Positions 51,681 through 60,729 of a stretch of DNA of 64,000 bases are shown one piece after another. How positions within the stretch are numbered: position 1 is the stretch's first letter; the number at the start of each line of letters is the position of its first letter. Below the pieces are notes generated by a model. That model saw only the letters and a list, made by a program, of their open reading frames with translations, had not been told where the DNA came from and made no database searches. The translations under genes were made by a program, and so were the position numbers. The stretch is from Pseudomonas fluorescens. GTDB lineage: Bacteria; Pseudomonadota; Gammaproteobacteria; Pseudomonadales; Pseudomonadaceae. The stretch is taken from assembly GCF_902497785.1 (NCBI RefSeq), contig NZ_CABVHK010000025.1:28456-92455 (forward strand). The letters are read 5' to 3'.

Positions 51681-53168
51681 TTACGGGCGCTTGCGCTCAA
51701 CCGCCCGCAGCAAATGCGTCGGCGGCGTCTCACAGCTGATTTTGCGACCCAGCAGCGCCTCGATGGACGGCAGTTGGTAGGAGTCGTCTTCCCCGGCAAA
51801 ACTGATGGACACGCCATCGGCGCCGGCACGACCGGTACGACCAATGCGATGCACGTAATCGTCCGGGACTTCCGGCAGGGTGAAGTTGATCACGTGGCTG
51901 ATGCCGTCGATGTGGATGCCGCGACCGGCGACATCGGTGGCCACCAGCACGCGGATCTTGCCTTCGCGGAAACCTTCCAGGGTCTTGATGCGCTTGTGCT
52001 GCGGCACGTCGCCGGACAGTTGCGCGGCGTTGACGCCATCGCGCACCAGACGCTCTTCGATGCGCCGCACTTCATCCTTGCGGTTGGCGAAGACCATCAC
52101 CCGCTCCCACCCATTGTCGTTGACCAGGTTGTAGAGCAGTTTGTATTTGTCGGCACCGGCCACCGCATAGATGTGCTGTTCGACGTTTTCGCTGGCCACG
52201 TTCTGCGACTCGATCTCGACGATCGACGGCTCGGTGGTCCATTGCTTCGCGAGGTTCATCACGTCTTCGGTAAAGGTCGCGGAGAACAGCAGCGTCTGAC
52301 GCTCGTCCTTCGGCGGGGTCTGGCGGATGATCTGACGCACTTGCGGGATGAAGCCCATGTCGAGCATGCGGTCGGCTTCGTCCAGGACCATGACTTCAAC
52401 CATGTCCAGGTGCACGTCGCCGCGCTGGTTGAAATCGAGCAAGCGGCCCGGGGTCGCGACGAGGATGTCGCAGTGACGGGCTTCGAGGTGCTTGAGTTGT
52501 TTGTCGAAGTCCATGCCGCCGACAAACGTCATGACGTTGAGGCCGGTGTACTTGGTCAGGTCGGCGGCGTCCTTGGCGATCTGCACCACCAGCTCACGGG
52601 TCGGCGCAATGATCAGCGCCCGTGGCTCACCCATGTAGCGCTCTTTCGGCGGCGGGGTTTGCAACAGCTGGGTGATGATCGAAATCAGGAACGCAGCGGT
52701 TTTGCCGGTGCCGGTCTGGGCGCGGCCGATGGCGTCTTTGCCGGCGAGGGTGAAACCCAGTACCTGGGCCTGGATCGGCGTGCAATACGGGAAGCCCAGG
52801 TCCTGGATGGCGTGCATCAGTTCCGGGGCAAGCTTGAAATCGTGGAAACGGGTTTTGCCTTCCTGGGGTTCGACGGCGAAATCTTCGAGTTTCCAGGGGA
52901 TGACCGGTGCTTTGGGCTTCGGTTCGCGACGCGGTTTTGCCGTTTTCGGCGCTTCGCTGCGCGGTTGTTCGGCAGGCGCCTCTTCAACAGGCTGGATCGC
53001 AGGTGATGCCACCGGAGTGTGTTTCGGTGCCGCTGCGGGAGCGTTCCGGCCAGACTGATTACCGTCGGTGCGGTGGCCGGGGGCGTGAGAAGGAGCGCTG
53101 GAGACTGGCGCGAGCTGCTCAGTCTCGCTTTTACCGAACATTTTCTTGAGTGCTTTGAGCACGGTCAT
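51681..53168 (-). CDS. rhlB: DEAD-box RNA helicase RhlB
   Basis: 495 residues. A long disordered N-terminal extension (about 1-105, Ala/Pro/Lys-rich) precedes a complete DEAD-box core: GFPYCTPIQAQVL (Q motif), RAQTGTGKTA (I), PTRELVVQ (Ia), VLDEADRM (II), LFSATF (III), VFANRKDEVRR (IV) and HRIGRTGRAG (VI). RhlB works with RNase E/PNPase in the degradosome to unwind structured RNA. The first residues MTVLKALKKMFGKSE are a typical pseudomonad RhlB start. It is followed by a terminator. Confidence 0.92.
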   Translation of the reverse strand: MTVLKALKKMFGKSETEQLAPVSSAPSHAPGHRTDGNQSGRNAPAAAPKHTPVASPAIQPVEEAPAEQPRSEAPKTAKPRREPKPKAPVIPWKLEDFAVEPQEGKTRFHDFKLAPELMHAIQDLGFPYCTPIQAQVLGFTLAGKDAIGRAQTGTGKTAAFLISIITQLLQTPPPKERYMGEPRALIIAPTRELVVQIAKDAADLTKYTGLNVMTFVGGMDFDKQLKHLEARHCDILVATPGRLLDFNQRGDVHLDMVEVMVLDEADRMLDMGFIPQVRQIIRQTPPKDERQTLLFSATFTEDVMNLAKQWTTEPSIVEIESQNVASENVEQHIYAVAGADKYKLLYNLVNDNGWERVMVFANRKDEVRRIEERLVRDGVNAAQLSGDVPQHKRIKTLEGFREGKIRVLVATDVAGRGIHIDGISHVINFTLPEVPDDYVHRIGRTGRAGADGVSISFAGEDDSYQLPSIEALLGRKISCETPPTHLLRAVERKRP

Positions 53169-53259
53169 CTCATCAATAGGTTAAGTGCCGGCCAGTGTAA
53201 TGCAAGAATCGGGCGCGGCGTAGTGGGAGGGATCAATGGCCTGTTTTTCGCAGCAACCG

Positions 53260-53916
53260 TTAACGCAGGCGCTCGGTGAGCCAGACGCCAATGTCGCGAA
53301 TCTCCTCGGGTAACACTTCATGACCCATTGGGTATTCCTGCCATGTCACGGTGACACCATGCTGCTTTAAATACTCGCAGGCGGTGCGACCCATGGAGTT
53401 TTGCACCACGTCATCGTACTGGCCGTGCAACGACAACACCGGAATGCGCTGTTGGCTGGCGGACAGTTCCAGTTCATCACTGAAAGTCGGTGCATAAGTC
53501 GAGAGGGCAAGCACGCCACCCAACGCCCCCTGCCATTTCACAAACGCGGTGTGGAACACCACCGCGCCACCCTGGGAAAAACCTGCCAGGAAAATCCGCG
53601 AGGCGTCTATTCCGCCAGCTCGTTGCTCTTCGATCAATTCAATGACTCGCTGCGCCGACGCTTCCAGTTGCTCGCGGCTGATCGCGCGCGCCGGGCTCAT
53701 GGCCAGAATGTCGTACCAGCTCGGCATCTCGTAACCGCCATTGATGGTCACGGCGCGGGTCGGTGCCTGGGGCAAAACGAAGCGAGTGCTGAGCAAGGTT
53801 TCCTGCAGGGCTTCGGCCACGGGCAGGAAGTCGTAACGGTCGGCGCCGAGGCCGTGCAGCCAGATAACACAGGCGTCTGCGGGCTTGACGGGTTGAAGAA
53901 TCAAGGGCTCGGTCAT
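53260..53916 (-). CDS. Carboxylesterase / phospholipase-carboxylesterase family hydrolase
   Basis: 218 residues, alpha/beta hydrolase. The nucleophile elbow is AGFSQGGAVVF (Ser about 115). The catalytic Asp is in LSLHGQYDDVVQNSMG (about 167), and the His in YPMGHEVLPEE (about 199). N-terminal VIWLHGLGADRYDFLPVAEA forms the oxyanion region. This family cleaves short-chain esters such as p-nitrophenyl acetate; the natural substrate is unknown. It is transcribed alone upstream of rhlB on the same strand. Confidence 0.9.
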   Translation of the reverse strand: MTEPLILQPVKPADACVIWLHGLGADRYDFLPVAEALQETLLSTRFVLPQAPTRAVTINGGYEMPSWYDILAMSPARAISREQLEASAQRVIELIEEQRAGGIDASRIFLAGFSQGGAVVFHTAFVKWQGALGGVLALSTYAPTFSDELELSASQQRIPVLSLHGQYDDVVQNSMGRTACEYLKQHGVTVTWQEYPMGHEVLPEEIRDIGVWLTERLR

Positions 53917-54051
53917 GGCTGCTCCAAATATGTGCGTGCGCGCTCATTAAGTGCATGAGGTGAGTGCGCGTCAGGTTGATCCGTTACGAAGATGTCGCAA
54001 GGCTACAAGTTTTGCTATTGACCTGTCGCCAAACCGCTTCGGAAAGCGGTC

Positions 54052-54067
54052 TGGTACGGGCTTTGCT
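54052..54067 (+). promoter_or_regulatory. Sigma-54 promoter of aapJQMP
   Basis: TGGTAC-GGGCT-TTGCT: GG and GC are separated by exactly 10 nt, with one mismatch (T for C) to the TGGCAC-N5-TTGCW consensus. Transcription would start near 54078, giving a leader of about 300 nt before aapJ. Sigma-54 control is expected for a nitrogen-linked amino-acid transporter. Confidence 0.6.
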
Positions 54068-54360
54068 ATGTAAACGCTTGTACGAAAATCCCACGCCTGT
54101 CGGTAACACTATCAGGCCATTGTTCGTGGTGGGATTGCAAAAAAATCCGGTGATGGATGTTCGCCAGCGGCCGCTACGGGCTTCGCGAACGTGAAAGGGC
54201 TACCGCCCGTTCGGCCGATTGGTGAGAAGTGAGGGGTCCATGCTGTGGATTTTCTCCTACTAGACTCATAGCGCAGGTCCTACGTCGGTTGACCCCAAAA
54301 AAAGCCAACACGGGTCGACTACGCCTCATAAGGGTGCGACTGGACTCAAGCTCCGACACA

Positions 54361-54372
54361 ACAAGAGCAAAA
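54361..54372 (+). promoter_or_regulatory. A-rich Hfq/Crc-type target site at the aapJ ribosome site
   Basis: AACAAGAGCAAA reads as four consecutive A-R-N triplets and ends 4 nt before the GGAGG ribosome site. Such ARN motifs at translation starts are the known targets of Hfq-Crc in carbon catabolite repression of Pseudomonas; amino-acid transporters are typical targets. Confidence 0.55.
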
Positions 54373-54384
54373 CTGGAGGTTTGA

Positions 54385-55413
54385 ATGAAGATGTTGAAAT
54401 CCACCCTGGCCATCGTGACTGCAGCCGCAGTACTCGGTGTCAGCGGGTTCGCTCAGGCGGGTGCAACCCTGGATGCAGTGCAGAAGAAAGGTTTCGTACA
54501 GTGCGGCGTCAGTGATGGCCTGCCGGGTTTCTCGGTTCCGGACTCCACTGGCAAGATCATCGGTATCGATGCTGACGTATGCCGCGCTGTGGCCGCTGCC
54601 GTATTCGGCGACGCGACCAAGGTCAAATTCAGCCAGTTGAACGCCAAGGAGCGCTTCACCGCGCTGCAGTCCGGCGAAATCGACGTGCTGTCGCGTAACA
54701 CCACCTGGACCAGCTCCCGCGATTCGGGCATGGGCCTGGTGTTTGCCGGCGTGACGTACTACGACGGCATCGGCTTCCTGGTGAACAACAAGCTCGGCGT
54801 TAAAAGCGCCAAAGAGCTCGACGGCGCCACCATCTGCATTCAAGCCGGTACCACCACCGAGCTGAACGTTTCCGACTACTTCCGCGGCAACGGCCTGAAA
54901 TACACCCCGATCACCTTCGACACCTCTGATGAAAGCGCCAAGTCGCTGGAATCCGGTCGTTGCGACGTGCTGACCTCCGACAAATCCCAGCTTTACGCAC
55001 AACGCAGCAAGCTGGCGACGCCGACCGACTACGTCGTTCTGCCGGAAACCATCTCCAAGGAGCCTCTGGGCCCGGTCGTGCGTAAAGGCGACGAAGAGTG
55101 GTTCAGCATTGTGAAGTGGACCCTGTACGCGATGGTCAACGCTGAAGAAATGGGCATCACCCAGAAGAACGTTGAAGCTGAAGCCAAATCCACCAAGAAC
55201 CCGGACGTTGCTCGTCTGCTGGGCGCTGACGGTGAATATGGCAAAGACCTGAAAGTGAAGAAAGACTGGGTCGTGCAGATCGTCAAGCAAGTGGGTAACT
55301 ACGGCGAAGTGTTCGAGAAAAACCTCGGCAAGAGCACTCCGCTGGCCATTGACCGCGGGCTGAACGCTCTGTGGAACAACGGCGGCATTCAATACGCACC
55401 ACCAGTGCGCTGA
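54385..55413 (+). CDS. aapJ: General L-amino-acid ABC transporter substrate-binding protein
   Basis: 342 residues. A signal peptide (about residues 1-23, ending SGFAQA) and a two-lobe periplasmic binding protein of the AapJ/BztA type: GFVQCGVSDGLPGFSVPDS, GIDADVCRAVAAAVFGD, LSRNTTWTSSRDSGMG. It binds a broad range of amino acids and delivers them to AapQM. It is longer than His/Gln-binding proteins, typical of the AapJ family. Ribosome site GGAGG. A stem-loop follows the stop, likely keeping its mRNA more abundant than aapQMP. Confidence 0.95.
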   Translation: MKMLKSTLAIVTAAAVLGVSGFAQAGATLDAVQKKGFVQCGVSDGLPGFSVPDSTGKIIGIDADVCRAVAAAVFGDATKVKFSQLNAKERFTALQSGEIDVLSRNTTWTSSRDSGMGLVFAGVTYYDGIGFLVNNKLGVKSAKELDGATICIQAGTTTELNVSDYFRGNGLKYTPITFDTSDESAKSLESGRCDVLTSDKSQLYAQRSKLATPTDYVVLPETISKEPLGPVVRKGDEEWFSIVKWTLYAMVNAEEMGITQKNVEAEAKSTKNPDVARLLGADGEYGKDLKVKKDWVVQIVKQVGNYGEVFEKNLGKSTPLAIDRGLNALWNNGGIQYAPPVR

Positions 55414-55420
55414 TGGTTCT

Positions 55421-55449
55421 ATCACCCGGTAGGCCAACTGCCGGGTGAT
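55421..55449 (+). terminator. Stem-loop between aapJ and aapQ (attenuator or processing hairpin)
   Basis: Perfect 9-bp stem ATCACCCGG/CCGGGTGAT with an 11-nt loop, 8 nt after the aapJ stop and without a T-run. Such hairpins commonly stabilise the binding-protein mRNA and reduce downstream expression. Confidence 0.6.
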
Positions 55450-55478
55450 GTTCTGTTCCATTACATCCGGGGCACTTC

Positions 55479-56660
55479 ATGCAAAATTCAATCGGCGCAC
55501 CAAAGCAGAGGCTCAGCCTCAGCGATCCCAAAGTGCGTGCGTGGCTATTTCAGATCATCACCATTGTGGCGGTGGTCTCGATGGGCTGGTACCTGTTCGA
55601 CAATACGCAGACCAACCTTCAACACCGGGGCATTACCTCCGGTTTCGACTTTCTGGAGCGCAGTGCCGGTTTCGGCATCGCTCAACACCTGATCGACTAC
55701 ACCGAATCGGACAGCTATGCCCGGGTGTTTGTCATCGGCCTGCTCAACACCCTGCTGGTCACGTTCATCGGCGTGATCCTGGCGACGATCCTCGGGTTCA
55801 TTGTCGGCGTGTCACGGCTGTCGAAGAACTGGATCATCGCCAGGCTGGCGACGGTTTATGTGGAAGTCTTCCGCAACATTCCGCCGCTGCTGCAAATCCT
55901 GTTCTGGTACTTCGCGGTGTTCCTGACCATGCCGGGGCCACGCAACAGTCATAACTTCGGCGACACCTTCTTCGTCAGCAGCCGCGGCCTGAACATGCCG
56001 GCCGCGTTGGCGGCGGACGGTTTCTGGCCGTTCATGGCGAGCATCGCCGTGGCCATTGTCGCCATCGTGCTGATGTGCCGCTGGGCCAACCAGCGCTTCG
56101 AAGCGAGCGGTGTGCCGTTCCATAAATTCTGGGTCGGCCTCGCGCTGTTCCTGGTGATCCCGGCGTTGTGCGCACTGATCTTCGGTGCGCCTGTGCATTG
56201 GGAGATGCCGGAACTCAAGGGCTTCAACTTCGTCGGTGGCTGGGTACTGATTCCCGAACTGCTGGCGCTGACCCTGGCGCTGACCGTCTACACGGCTGCG
56301 TTTATTGCCGAGATCGTGCGTTCGGGTATCAAGTCGGTCAGCCACGGCCAGACCGAAGCGGCCCATTCGCTGGGTCTGCGTAACGGTCCGACCCTGCGCA
56401 AGGTGATCATCCCGCAAGCGTTGCGCGTGATCATTCCACCGCTGACCAGCCAATACCTGAACCTGGCGAAAAACTCTTCGCTGGCGGCCGGTATCGGTTA
56501 TCCGGAAATGGTCTCGTTGTTTGCCGGTACGGTGCTGAACCAGACCGGGCAGGCCATCGAGGTGATTGCGATCACCATGAGCGTGTACCTGGCGATCAGT
56601 ATCAGCATTTCCCTGCTGATGAACTGGTACAACAAGCGCATTGCGCTGATCGAGCGGTAA
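55479..56660 (+). CDS. aapQ: General L-amino-acid ABC transporter permease AapQ
   Basis: 393 residues, about eight membrane helices. It has the long, loop-containing form typical of AapQ, larger than HisQ. The conserved permease loop AAHSLGLRNGPTLRKVIIPQ (about 286-305), where AapP docks, is present. N-terminal stretch ITSGFDFLERSAGFGIAQ is family-typical. It pairs with AapM. Confidence 0.94.
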   Translation: MQNSIGAPKQRLSLSDPKVRAWLFQIITIVAVVSMGWYLFDNTQTNLQHRGITSGFDFLERSAGFGIAQHLIDYTESDSYARVFVIGLLNTLLVTFIGVILATILGFIVGVSRLSKNWIIARLATVYVEVFRNIPPLLQILFWYFAVFLTMPGPRNSHNFGDTFFVSSRGLNMPAALAADGFWPFMASIAVAIVAIVLMCRWANQRFEASGVPFHKFWVGLALFLVIPALCALIFGAPVHWEMPELKGFNFVGGWVLIPELLALTLALTVYTAAFIAEIVRSGIKSVSHGQTEAAHSLGLRNGPTLRKVIIPQALRVIIPPLTSQYLNLAKNSSLAAGIGYPEMVSLFAGTVLNQTGQAIEVIAITMSVYLAISISISLLMNWYNKRIALIER

Positions 56661-56670
56661 GGAAAAGCGC

Positions 56671-57768
56671 ATGAGTACTCATACTTTCAAACCCGACATG
56701 CCACCCCCGAACCGCAGCATCGGTGTCGTGGCGTGGATGCGCGCGAACATGTTTTCCAGCTGGCTCAACACCCTGTTGACCCTGTTCGCGTTCTACCTGA
56801 TTTACCTGGTGGTGCCACCGATCCTGGAATGGGCAATCATCGACGCCAACTGGGTGGGCACCAGCCAGGCCGACTGCACCAAGGAGGGCGCCTGCTGGGT
56901 GTTCATCCAGCAACGCTTCGGCCAGTTCATGTACGGCTACTACCCGGTGGACCTGCGCTGGCGCGTGGACCTGACCGTGTGGCTGGCCGTCATCGGCGTG
57001 GCGCCGCTGTTCATCTCGCGCTTCCCGCGCAAGGCGATTTACGGCCTGAGCTTTCTGGTGCTGTACCCGATCATTGCCTGGTGCCTGTTGCATGGCGGCG
57101 TGTTCGGTTTGACCCAGGTGGCGACCAGCCAGTGGGGCGGCCTGATGCTGACCCTGGTGATCGCCACGGTCGGCATCGCCGGCGCCTTGCCGCTGGGGAT
57201 TGTCCTGGCGTTGGGGCGGCGTTCGAACATGCCGGCGATTCGGGTGGTCTGCGTGACCTTCATCGAATTCTGGCGCGGCGTGCCGTTGATCACGGTGTTG
57301 TTCATGTCCTCGGTGATGCTGCCGTTGTTCCTGCCCGAAGGCATGAACTTCGACAAACTGCTGCGGGCGCTGATCGGTGTGATCCTGTTCCAGTCGGCCT
57401 ACGTGGCCGAGGTGGTGCGCGGCGGTCTGCAAGCGATTCCCAAAGGTCAGTACGAAGCGGCTGCAGCGATGGGCCTCGGTTACTGGCGCAGCATGGGCCT
57501 GGTGATTCTGCCGCAAGCCTTGAAGCTGGTGATCCCGGGCATCGTCAACACCTTCATTGCGCTGTTCAAGGACACGAGCCTGGTGATCATCATCGGCCTG
57601 TTCGACCTGCTCAACAGCGTCAAACAAGCCGCTGCCGACCCGAAATGGCTGGGCATGGCCACTGAAGGCTATGTGTTTGCGGCCCTGGTGTTCTGGATTT
57701 TCTGTTTTGGTATGTCGCGCTATTCCATGCATCTGGAACGCAAGCTCGACACTGGCCACAAGCGTTAG
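56671..57768 (+). CDS. aapM: General L-amino-acid ABC transporter permease AapM
   Basis: 365 residues. A multi-pass membrane protein with the family insertion DANWVGTSQADCTKEGACWV near the N-terminus and the docking loop YEAAAAMGLGYWRSMGLVIL (EAA motif, about 260-279). It forms the second half of the channel with AapQ. It starts 10 nt after aapQ (GGAAAAGCGC spacer) and is followed 11 nt later by aapP. Confidence 0.94.
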   Translation: MSTHTFKPDMPPPNRSIGVVAWMRANMFSSWLNTLLTLFAFYLIYLVVPPILEWAIIDANWVGTSQADCTKEGACWVFIQQRFGQFMYGYYPVDLRWRVDLTVWLAVIGVAPLFISRFPRKAIYGLSFLVLYPIIAWCLLHGGVFGLTQVATSQWGGLMLTLVIATVGIAGALPLGIVLALGRRSNMPAIRVVCVTFIEFWRGVPLITVLFMSSVMLPLFLPEGMNFDKLLRALIGVILFQSAYVAEVVRGGLQAIPKGQYEAAAAMGLGYWRSMGLVILPQALKLVIPGIVNTFIALFKDTSLVIIIGLFDLLNSVKQAAADPKWLGMATEGYVFAALVFWIFCFGMSRYSMHLERKLDTGHKR

Positions 57769-57779
57769 GAGTTCTTTTT

Positions 57780-58544
57780 ATGAGCGAAGCAATCAAACAG
57801 CCTGTGAGCCCTGAAGGCATTATCCAAATGCAGGGCGTCAACAAGTGGTACGGCCAGTTCCACGTGTTGAAAGACATCAACCTGAACGTCAAGCAGGGCG
57901 AGCGCATCGTCCTGTGCGGCCCTTCGGGTTCCGGCAAATCCACGACCATTCGTTGCCTCAACCGTCTGGAAGAACACCAGCAGGGCCGCATCGTGGTTGA
58001 TGGCGTGGAACTGACCAACGACCTCAAGCAGATCGAATCGGTGCGCCGTGAAGTCGGCATGGTGTTCCAGCACTTCAACCTGTTCCCGCACCTGACCATT
58101 CTGCAGAACTGCACGCTGGCGCCGATGTGGGTGCGCAAGATGCCCAAGCGCAAGGCCGAGGAAATCGCCATGCATTACCTGGAACGCGTACGCATTCCGG
58201 AGCAGGCGCATAAATTCCCGGGGCAACTGTCCGGCGGTCAGCAGCAGCGTGTGGCGATTGCCCGGGCGCTGTGCATGAAACCGAAAATCATGCTGTTCGA
58301 CGAACCGACTTCAGCGCTCGACCCGGAGATGGTGAAAGAGGTGCTGGACACCATGATCGGCCTGGCCGAAGACGGCATGACCATGCTCTGCGTAACCCAC
58401 GAAATGGGCTTCGCCCGCACCGTGGCGAATCGCGTGATCTTCATGGACAAGGGTGAAATCGTTGAACAGGCGGCGCCGAACGACTTCTTCGATAACCCGC
58501 AGAATGAACGGACCAAGTTGTTCTTGAGCCAGATTTTGCATTGA
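57780..58544 (+). CDS. aapP: General L-amino-acid ABC transporter ATPase AapP
   Basis: 254 residues. A complete ABC ATPase: Walker A GPSGSGKSTT (about 44-53), Q-loop GMVFQHFNLFPHL, signature LSGGQQQR (about 150), Walker B IMLFDEPTSALDPE, H-loop CVTHEMGFA. It powers import by AapQM. Ribosome site AGGAG. The operon ends in a rho-independent terminator 20 nt beyond the stop. Confidence 0.96.
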   Translation: MSEAIKQPVSPEGIIQMQGVNKWYGQFHVLKDINLNVKQGERIVLCGPSGSGKSTTIRCLNRLEEHQQGRIVVDGVELTNDLKQIESVRREVGMVFQHFNLFPHLTILQNCTLAPMWVRKMPKRKAEEIAMHYLERVRIPEQAHKFPGQLSGGQQQRVAIARALCMKPKIMLFDEPTSALDPEMVKEVLDTMIGLAEDGMTMLCVTHEMGFARTVANRVIFMDKGEIVEQAAPNDFFDNPQNERTKLFLSQILH

Positions 58545-58564
58545 TGTCACACAGGCGTTGAAAT

Positions 58565-58592
58565 AAACCCGGACATGTTCCGGGTTTTTTTT
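58565..58592 (+). terminator. Rho-independent terminator of aapJQMP
   Basis: AAACCCGGA-CATGT-TCCGGGTTT, a perfect 9-bp stem, followed by a run of T residues. Confidence 0.92.
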
Positions 58593-58621
58593 GTCCGCGA
58601 TTAAACGCCGTACACGATTGC

Positions 58622-58700
58622 GTAGGAGCTGCCGCAGGCTGCGATCTTTTGATCTTCAAGAGCACAATCAAGAGCTCGCAGCCTGCGGCAGCTCCTACAG
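58622..58700. repeat. REP-type inverted pair (family 1)
   Basis: GTAGGAGCTGCCGCAGGCTG (58622) and partner GCAGCCTGCGGCAGCTCCTA (58678), about 25-bp arms around a short centre. It sits between the aap operon and the FadR-type regulator gene. Confidence 0.85.
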
Positions 58701-58780
58701 AAATTAGGGTTGTCCTGAAAGATTAAGCTGACTAACATGTCAGAAAATTCATCCTATGATTGGATGAAAAGGCGGCCTTC

Positions 58781-59440
58781 ATGTCAGACATTTCTCCATT
58801 AGTTAAACGCTCCCTGGTCGATCAGGCCCTGGATCAACTTCGCCTGCGCATCACCGAAGGCACGTGGGTCGTGGGTCAACGTTTGCCCACCGAACCCGAG
58901 CTCTCCGCCGAGCTGGGCATCAGCCGCAACACCGTGCGCGAAGCGATGCGGGTGTTGGCGTTTTCCGGTTTGATCGAAATCCGTCAAGGCGATGGCAGTT
59001 ACTTGCGGGCGGTGATTGATCCGCTGGACACCCTGAAAGCGTTGTCGCGCTGCTCGCTGGAGCAGGCCAGGGAAACCCGGCACATTCTCGAAGTCGAAGC
59101 CATCGGCCTCGCGGCACTGCGCCGTACCGATGAGGATTTGCACGAACTGCGCGAGGCACTGGGCGTCAGTGGCAGCCATTACCACGGCGATCTCGACAGC
59201 TACATCGCCTGCGATCTGGTGTTCCATCGCCGTCTGGTGGACGCCGCACACAACCCCACCCTCAGCGAGCTGTATCGCTATTTCTCCAGCATCGTCGGCG
59301 CGCAGTTGCGCCAGACCTTGAGCAACGCGCCACGTCGGCAGGAAGTGTTCGACCTGCACATCGCGCTGCTCGATGCCGTCGAACAACGCGACCCGGAACG
59401 CGCCAAAGCCTTGTCGAGGCAGTTGATCAATGAACCTTGA
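58781..59440 (+). CDS. FadR/GntR-family transcriptional regulator
   Basis: 219 residues. An N-terminal winged helix (about 12-80; RLPTEPELSAELGISRNTVR, GLIEIRQGDGSYLRA) and a C-terminal FCD-type ligand domain (about 95-205; ETRHILEVEAIGLAALRRTD, LVFHRRLVDAAHNPTL, EVFDLHIALLDAVEQRDPER). The metal-binding Asp/His residues of FCD domains are visible (D-x-x-FH). It overlaps the next gene by 11 nt, so it most likely controls that transporter. The start at 58781 has AAGG upstream; an ATG seven codons earlier is an alternative. Confidence 0.88.
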   Translation: MSDISPLVKRSLVDQALDQLRLRITEGTWVVGQRLPTEPELSAELGISRNTVREAMRVLAFSGLIEIRQGDGSYLRAVIDPLDTLKALSRCSLEQARETRHILEVEAIGLAALRRTDEDLHELREALGVSGSHYHGDLDSYIACDLVFHRRLVDAAHNPTLSELYRYFSSIVGAQLRQTLSNAPRRQEVFDLHIALLDAVEQRDPERAKALSRQLINEP

Positions 59441-60728
59441 AACCGAGAACGCCATGTCCCGTCACACCGCACACACCCAACGCCCGGCGGAGCTCGAGCA
59501 ACTGTTGATCGACGCCGAAGCCGACGACGAGCAAGTCCAGCAAAGCCCGCCGATCCTGCGGCGGCCGTGGTTGTTGTTGCTCGGTTTGATCCTAGTCGCG
59601 TTGAACCTGCGGCCGGCGCTGTCGAGCATGGCGCCGATGCTCAGCGAGGTCTCGAAAAGCCTCGGATTGTCGGCAGCGCATGCCGGTCTACTGACAACAT
59701 TGCCGGTGCTGTGCCTCGGATTGTTTGCACCGCTGGCGCCGATTCTGGCCCGGCGTTTCGGTGCCGAACGGGTGGTGTTGGGCATCCTCCTGACATTGGC
59801 GGGCGGGATCATTCTGCGCAGTTCGTTCGGCGAAATCGGCCTGTTTGCCGGCAGTGTGCTGGCCGGTGCGAGCATCGGCGTGATCGGCGTTCTGTTGCCC
59901 GGCATCGTCAAACGCGATTTCGCCAAACACGCCGGCACCATGACCGGCGTCTACACCATGGCCCTGTGCCTGGGTGCGGCGATGGCCGCAGGCGCGACCG
60001 TGCCGTTGAGTGAACACTTCGACAAGAGCTGGGCTCTGGGCCTCGGTTTCTGGGTGATTCCGGCACTGGTGGCGGCGATCTTCTGGTTGCCGCAAGTCGG
60101 TCAGAAACACGGCGCGCATAACGTCGCCTACCGGGTTCGCGGTCTGTTGCGCGATCCGTTGGCCTGGCAAGTGACCTTGTACATGGGCCTGCAATCGTCG
60201 CTGGCGTACATCGTGTTCGGCTGGTTGCCGTCGATCCTCATCGGTCGCGGCCTGACGCCCACCCAGGCCGGGCTGGTGCTGTCGGGTTCGGTGATCATTC
60301 AACTGGCCAGCTCACTGGCCGCACCGTGGCTGGCCACGCGCGGCAAGGATCAGCGCCTGGCGATCGTGATCGTCATGGCGCTGACCCTCGGCGGTCTGTT
60401 CGGTTGCCTGTACGCTCCGATCGAAGGCCTGTGGGGCTGGGCGATTCTGCTCGGACTGGGGCAGGGCGGCACCTTCAGTCTGGCGTTGACCCTGATCGTA
60501 TTGCGCTCGCGGGACGCGCATGTCGCGGCAAACCTGTCGAGCATGGCCCAAGGCTTCGGCTACACCCTGGCGTCCATGGGCCCGTTCGCGGTCGGCATCG
60601 TCCATGACTGGACCGGCGGCTGGAGCGCCATCGGCTGGATCTTCGGCGTGATCGGCCTCGGCGCAATCATCGCCGGCCTCGGCGCCGGGCGTTCGCTGTA
60701 CGTGCAGGTGGTCAGCGAAAAAGTCTGA
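59430..60728 (+). CDS. CynX/NimT-type MFS transporter
   Basis: 432 residues, 12 membrane helices. After a polar 45-residue N-terminus, LVALNLRPALSSMAPML (about 54-70) is the signature of the CynX/NimT (cyanate/nitroimidazole) MFS subfamily. Later stretches ILARRFGAERVVLGILL and FGWLPSILIGRGLTPTQAG support it. Substrate unknown. The first ATG lies inside the regulator gene; another ATG at 59454 is possible. Its stop is 1 nt from the stop of the convergent DUF1120 gene, with no room for a terminator between them. Confidence 0.88.
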   Translation: MNLETENAMSRHTAHTQRPAELEQLLIDAEADDEQVQQSPPILRRPWLLLLGLILVALNLRPALSSMAPMLSEVSKSLGLSAAHAGLLTTLPVLCLGLFAPLAPILARRFGAERVVLGILLTLAGGIILRSSFGEIGLFAGSVLAGASIGVIGVLLPGIVKRDFAKHAGTMTGVYTMALCLGAAMAAGATVPLSEHFDKSWALGLGFWVIPALVAAIFWLPQVGQKHGAHNVAYRVRGLLRDPLAWQVTLYMGLQSSLAYIVFGWLPSILIGRGLTPTQAGLVLSGSVIIQLASSLAAPWLATRGKDQRLAIVIVMALTLGGLFGCLYAPIEGLWGWAILLGLGQGGTFSLALTLIVLRSRDAHVAANLSSMAQGFGYTLASMGPFAVGIVHDWTGGWSAIGWIFGVIGLGAIIAGLGAGRSLYVQVVSEKV

Positions 60729-60729
60729 C

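Larger units (their letters stand above)
53917..54384. other. 468-bp gene-free region upstream of aapJ
   Basis: Divergent from the esterase gene and leading into aapJ. It holds a stem ACCGCTT/AAGCGGT (54033-54050), a strong sigma-54-like promoter (54052-54067), a TTCGCGAA palindrome (54182-54189) and an A-rich Hfq-type motif (54361-54372). No coding sequence is convincing, and no T-run terminator suggests a separate small RNA. Confidence 0.6.

Noticed and set aside
54078..54384. A separate small RNA transcribed from the sigma-54 promoter
   Set aside because: No terminator with a T-run is visible before aapJ, and CA-rich repeats typical of CrcZ/CrcY RNAs are absent except for one motif at the ribosome site.
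88..58700. Insertion sequences or transposon ends at the many inverted repeats
   Set aside because: All are short REP doublets without a transposase or target-site duplications; no RAYT gene is in the window.
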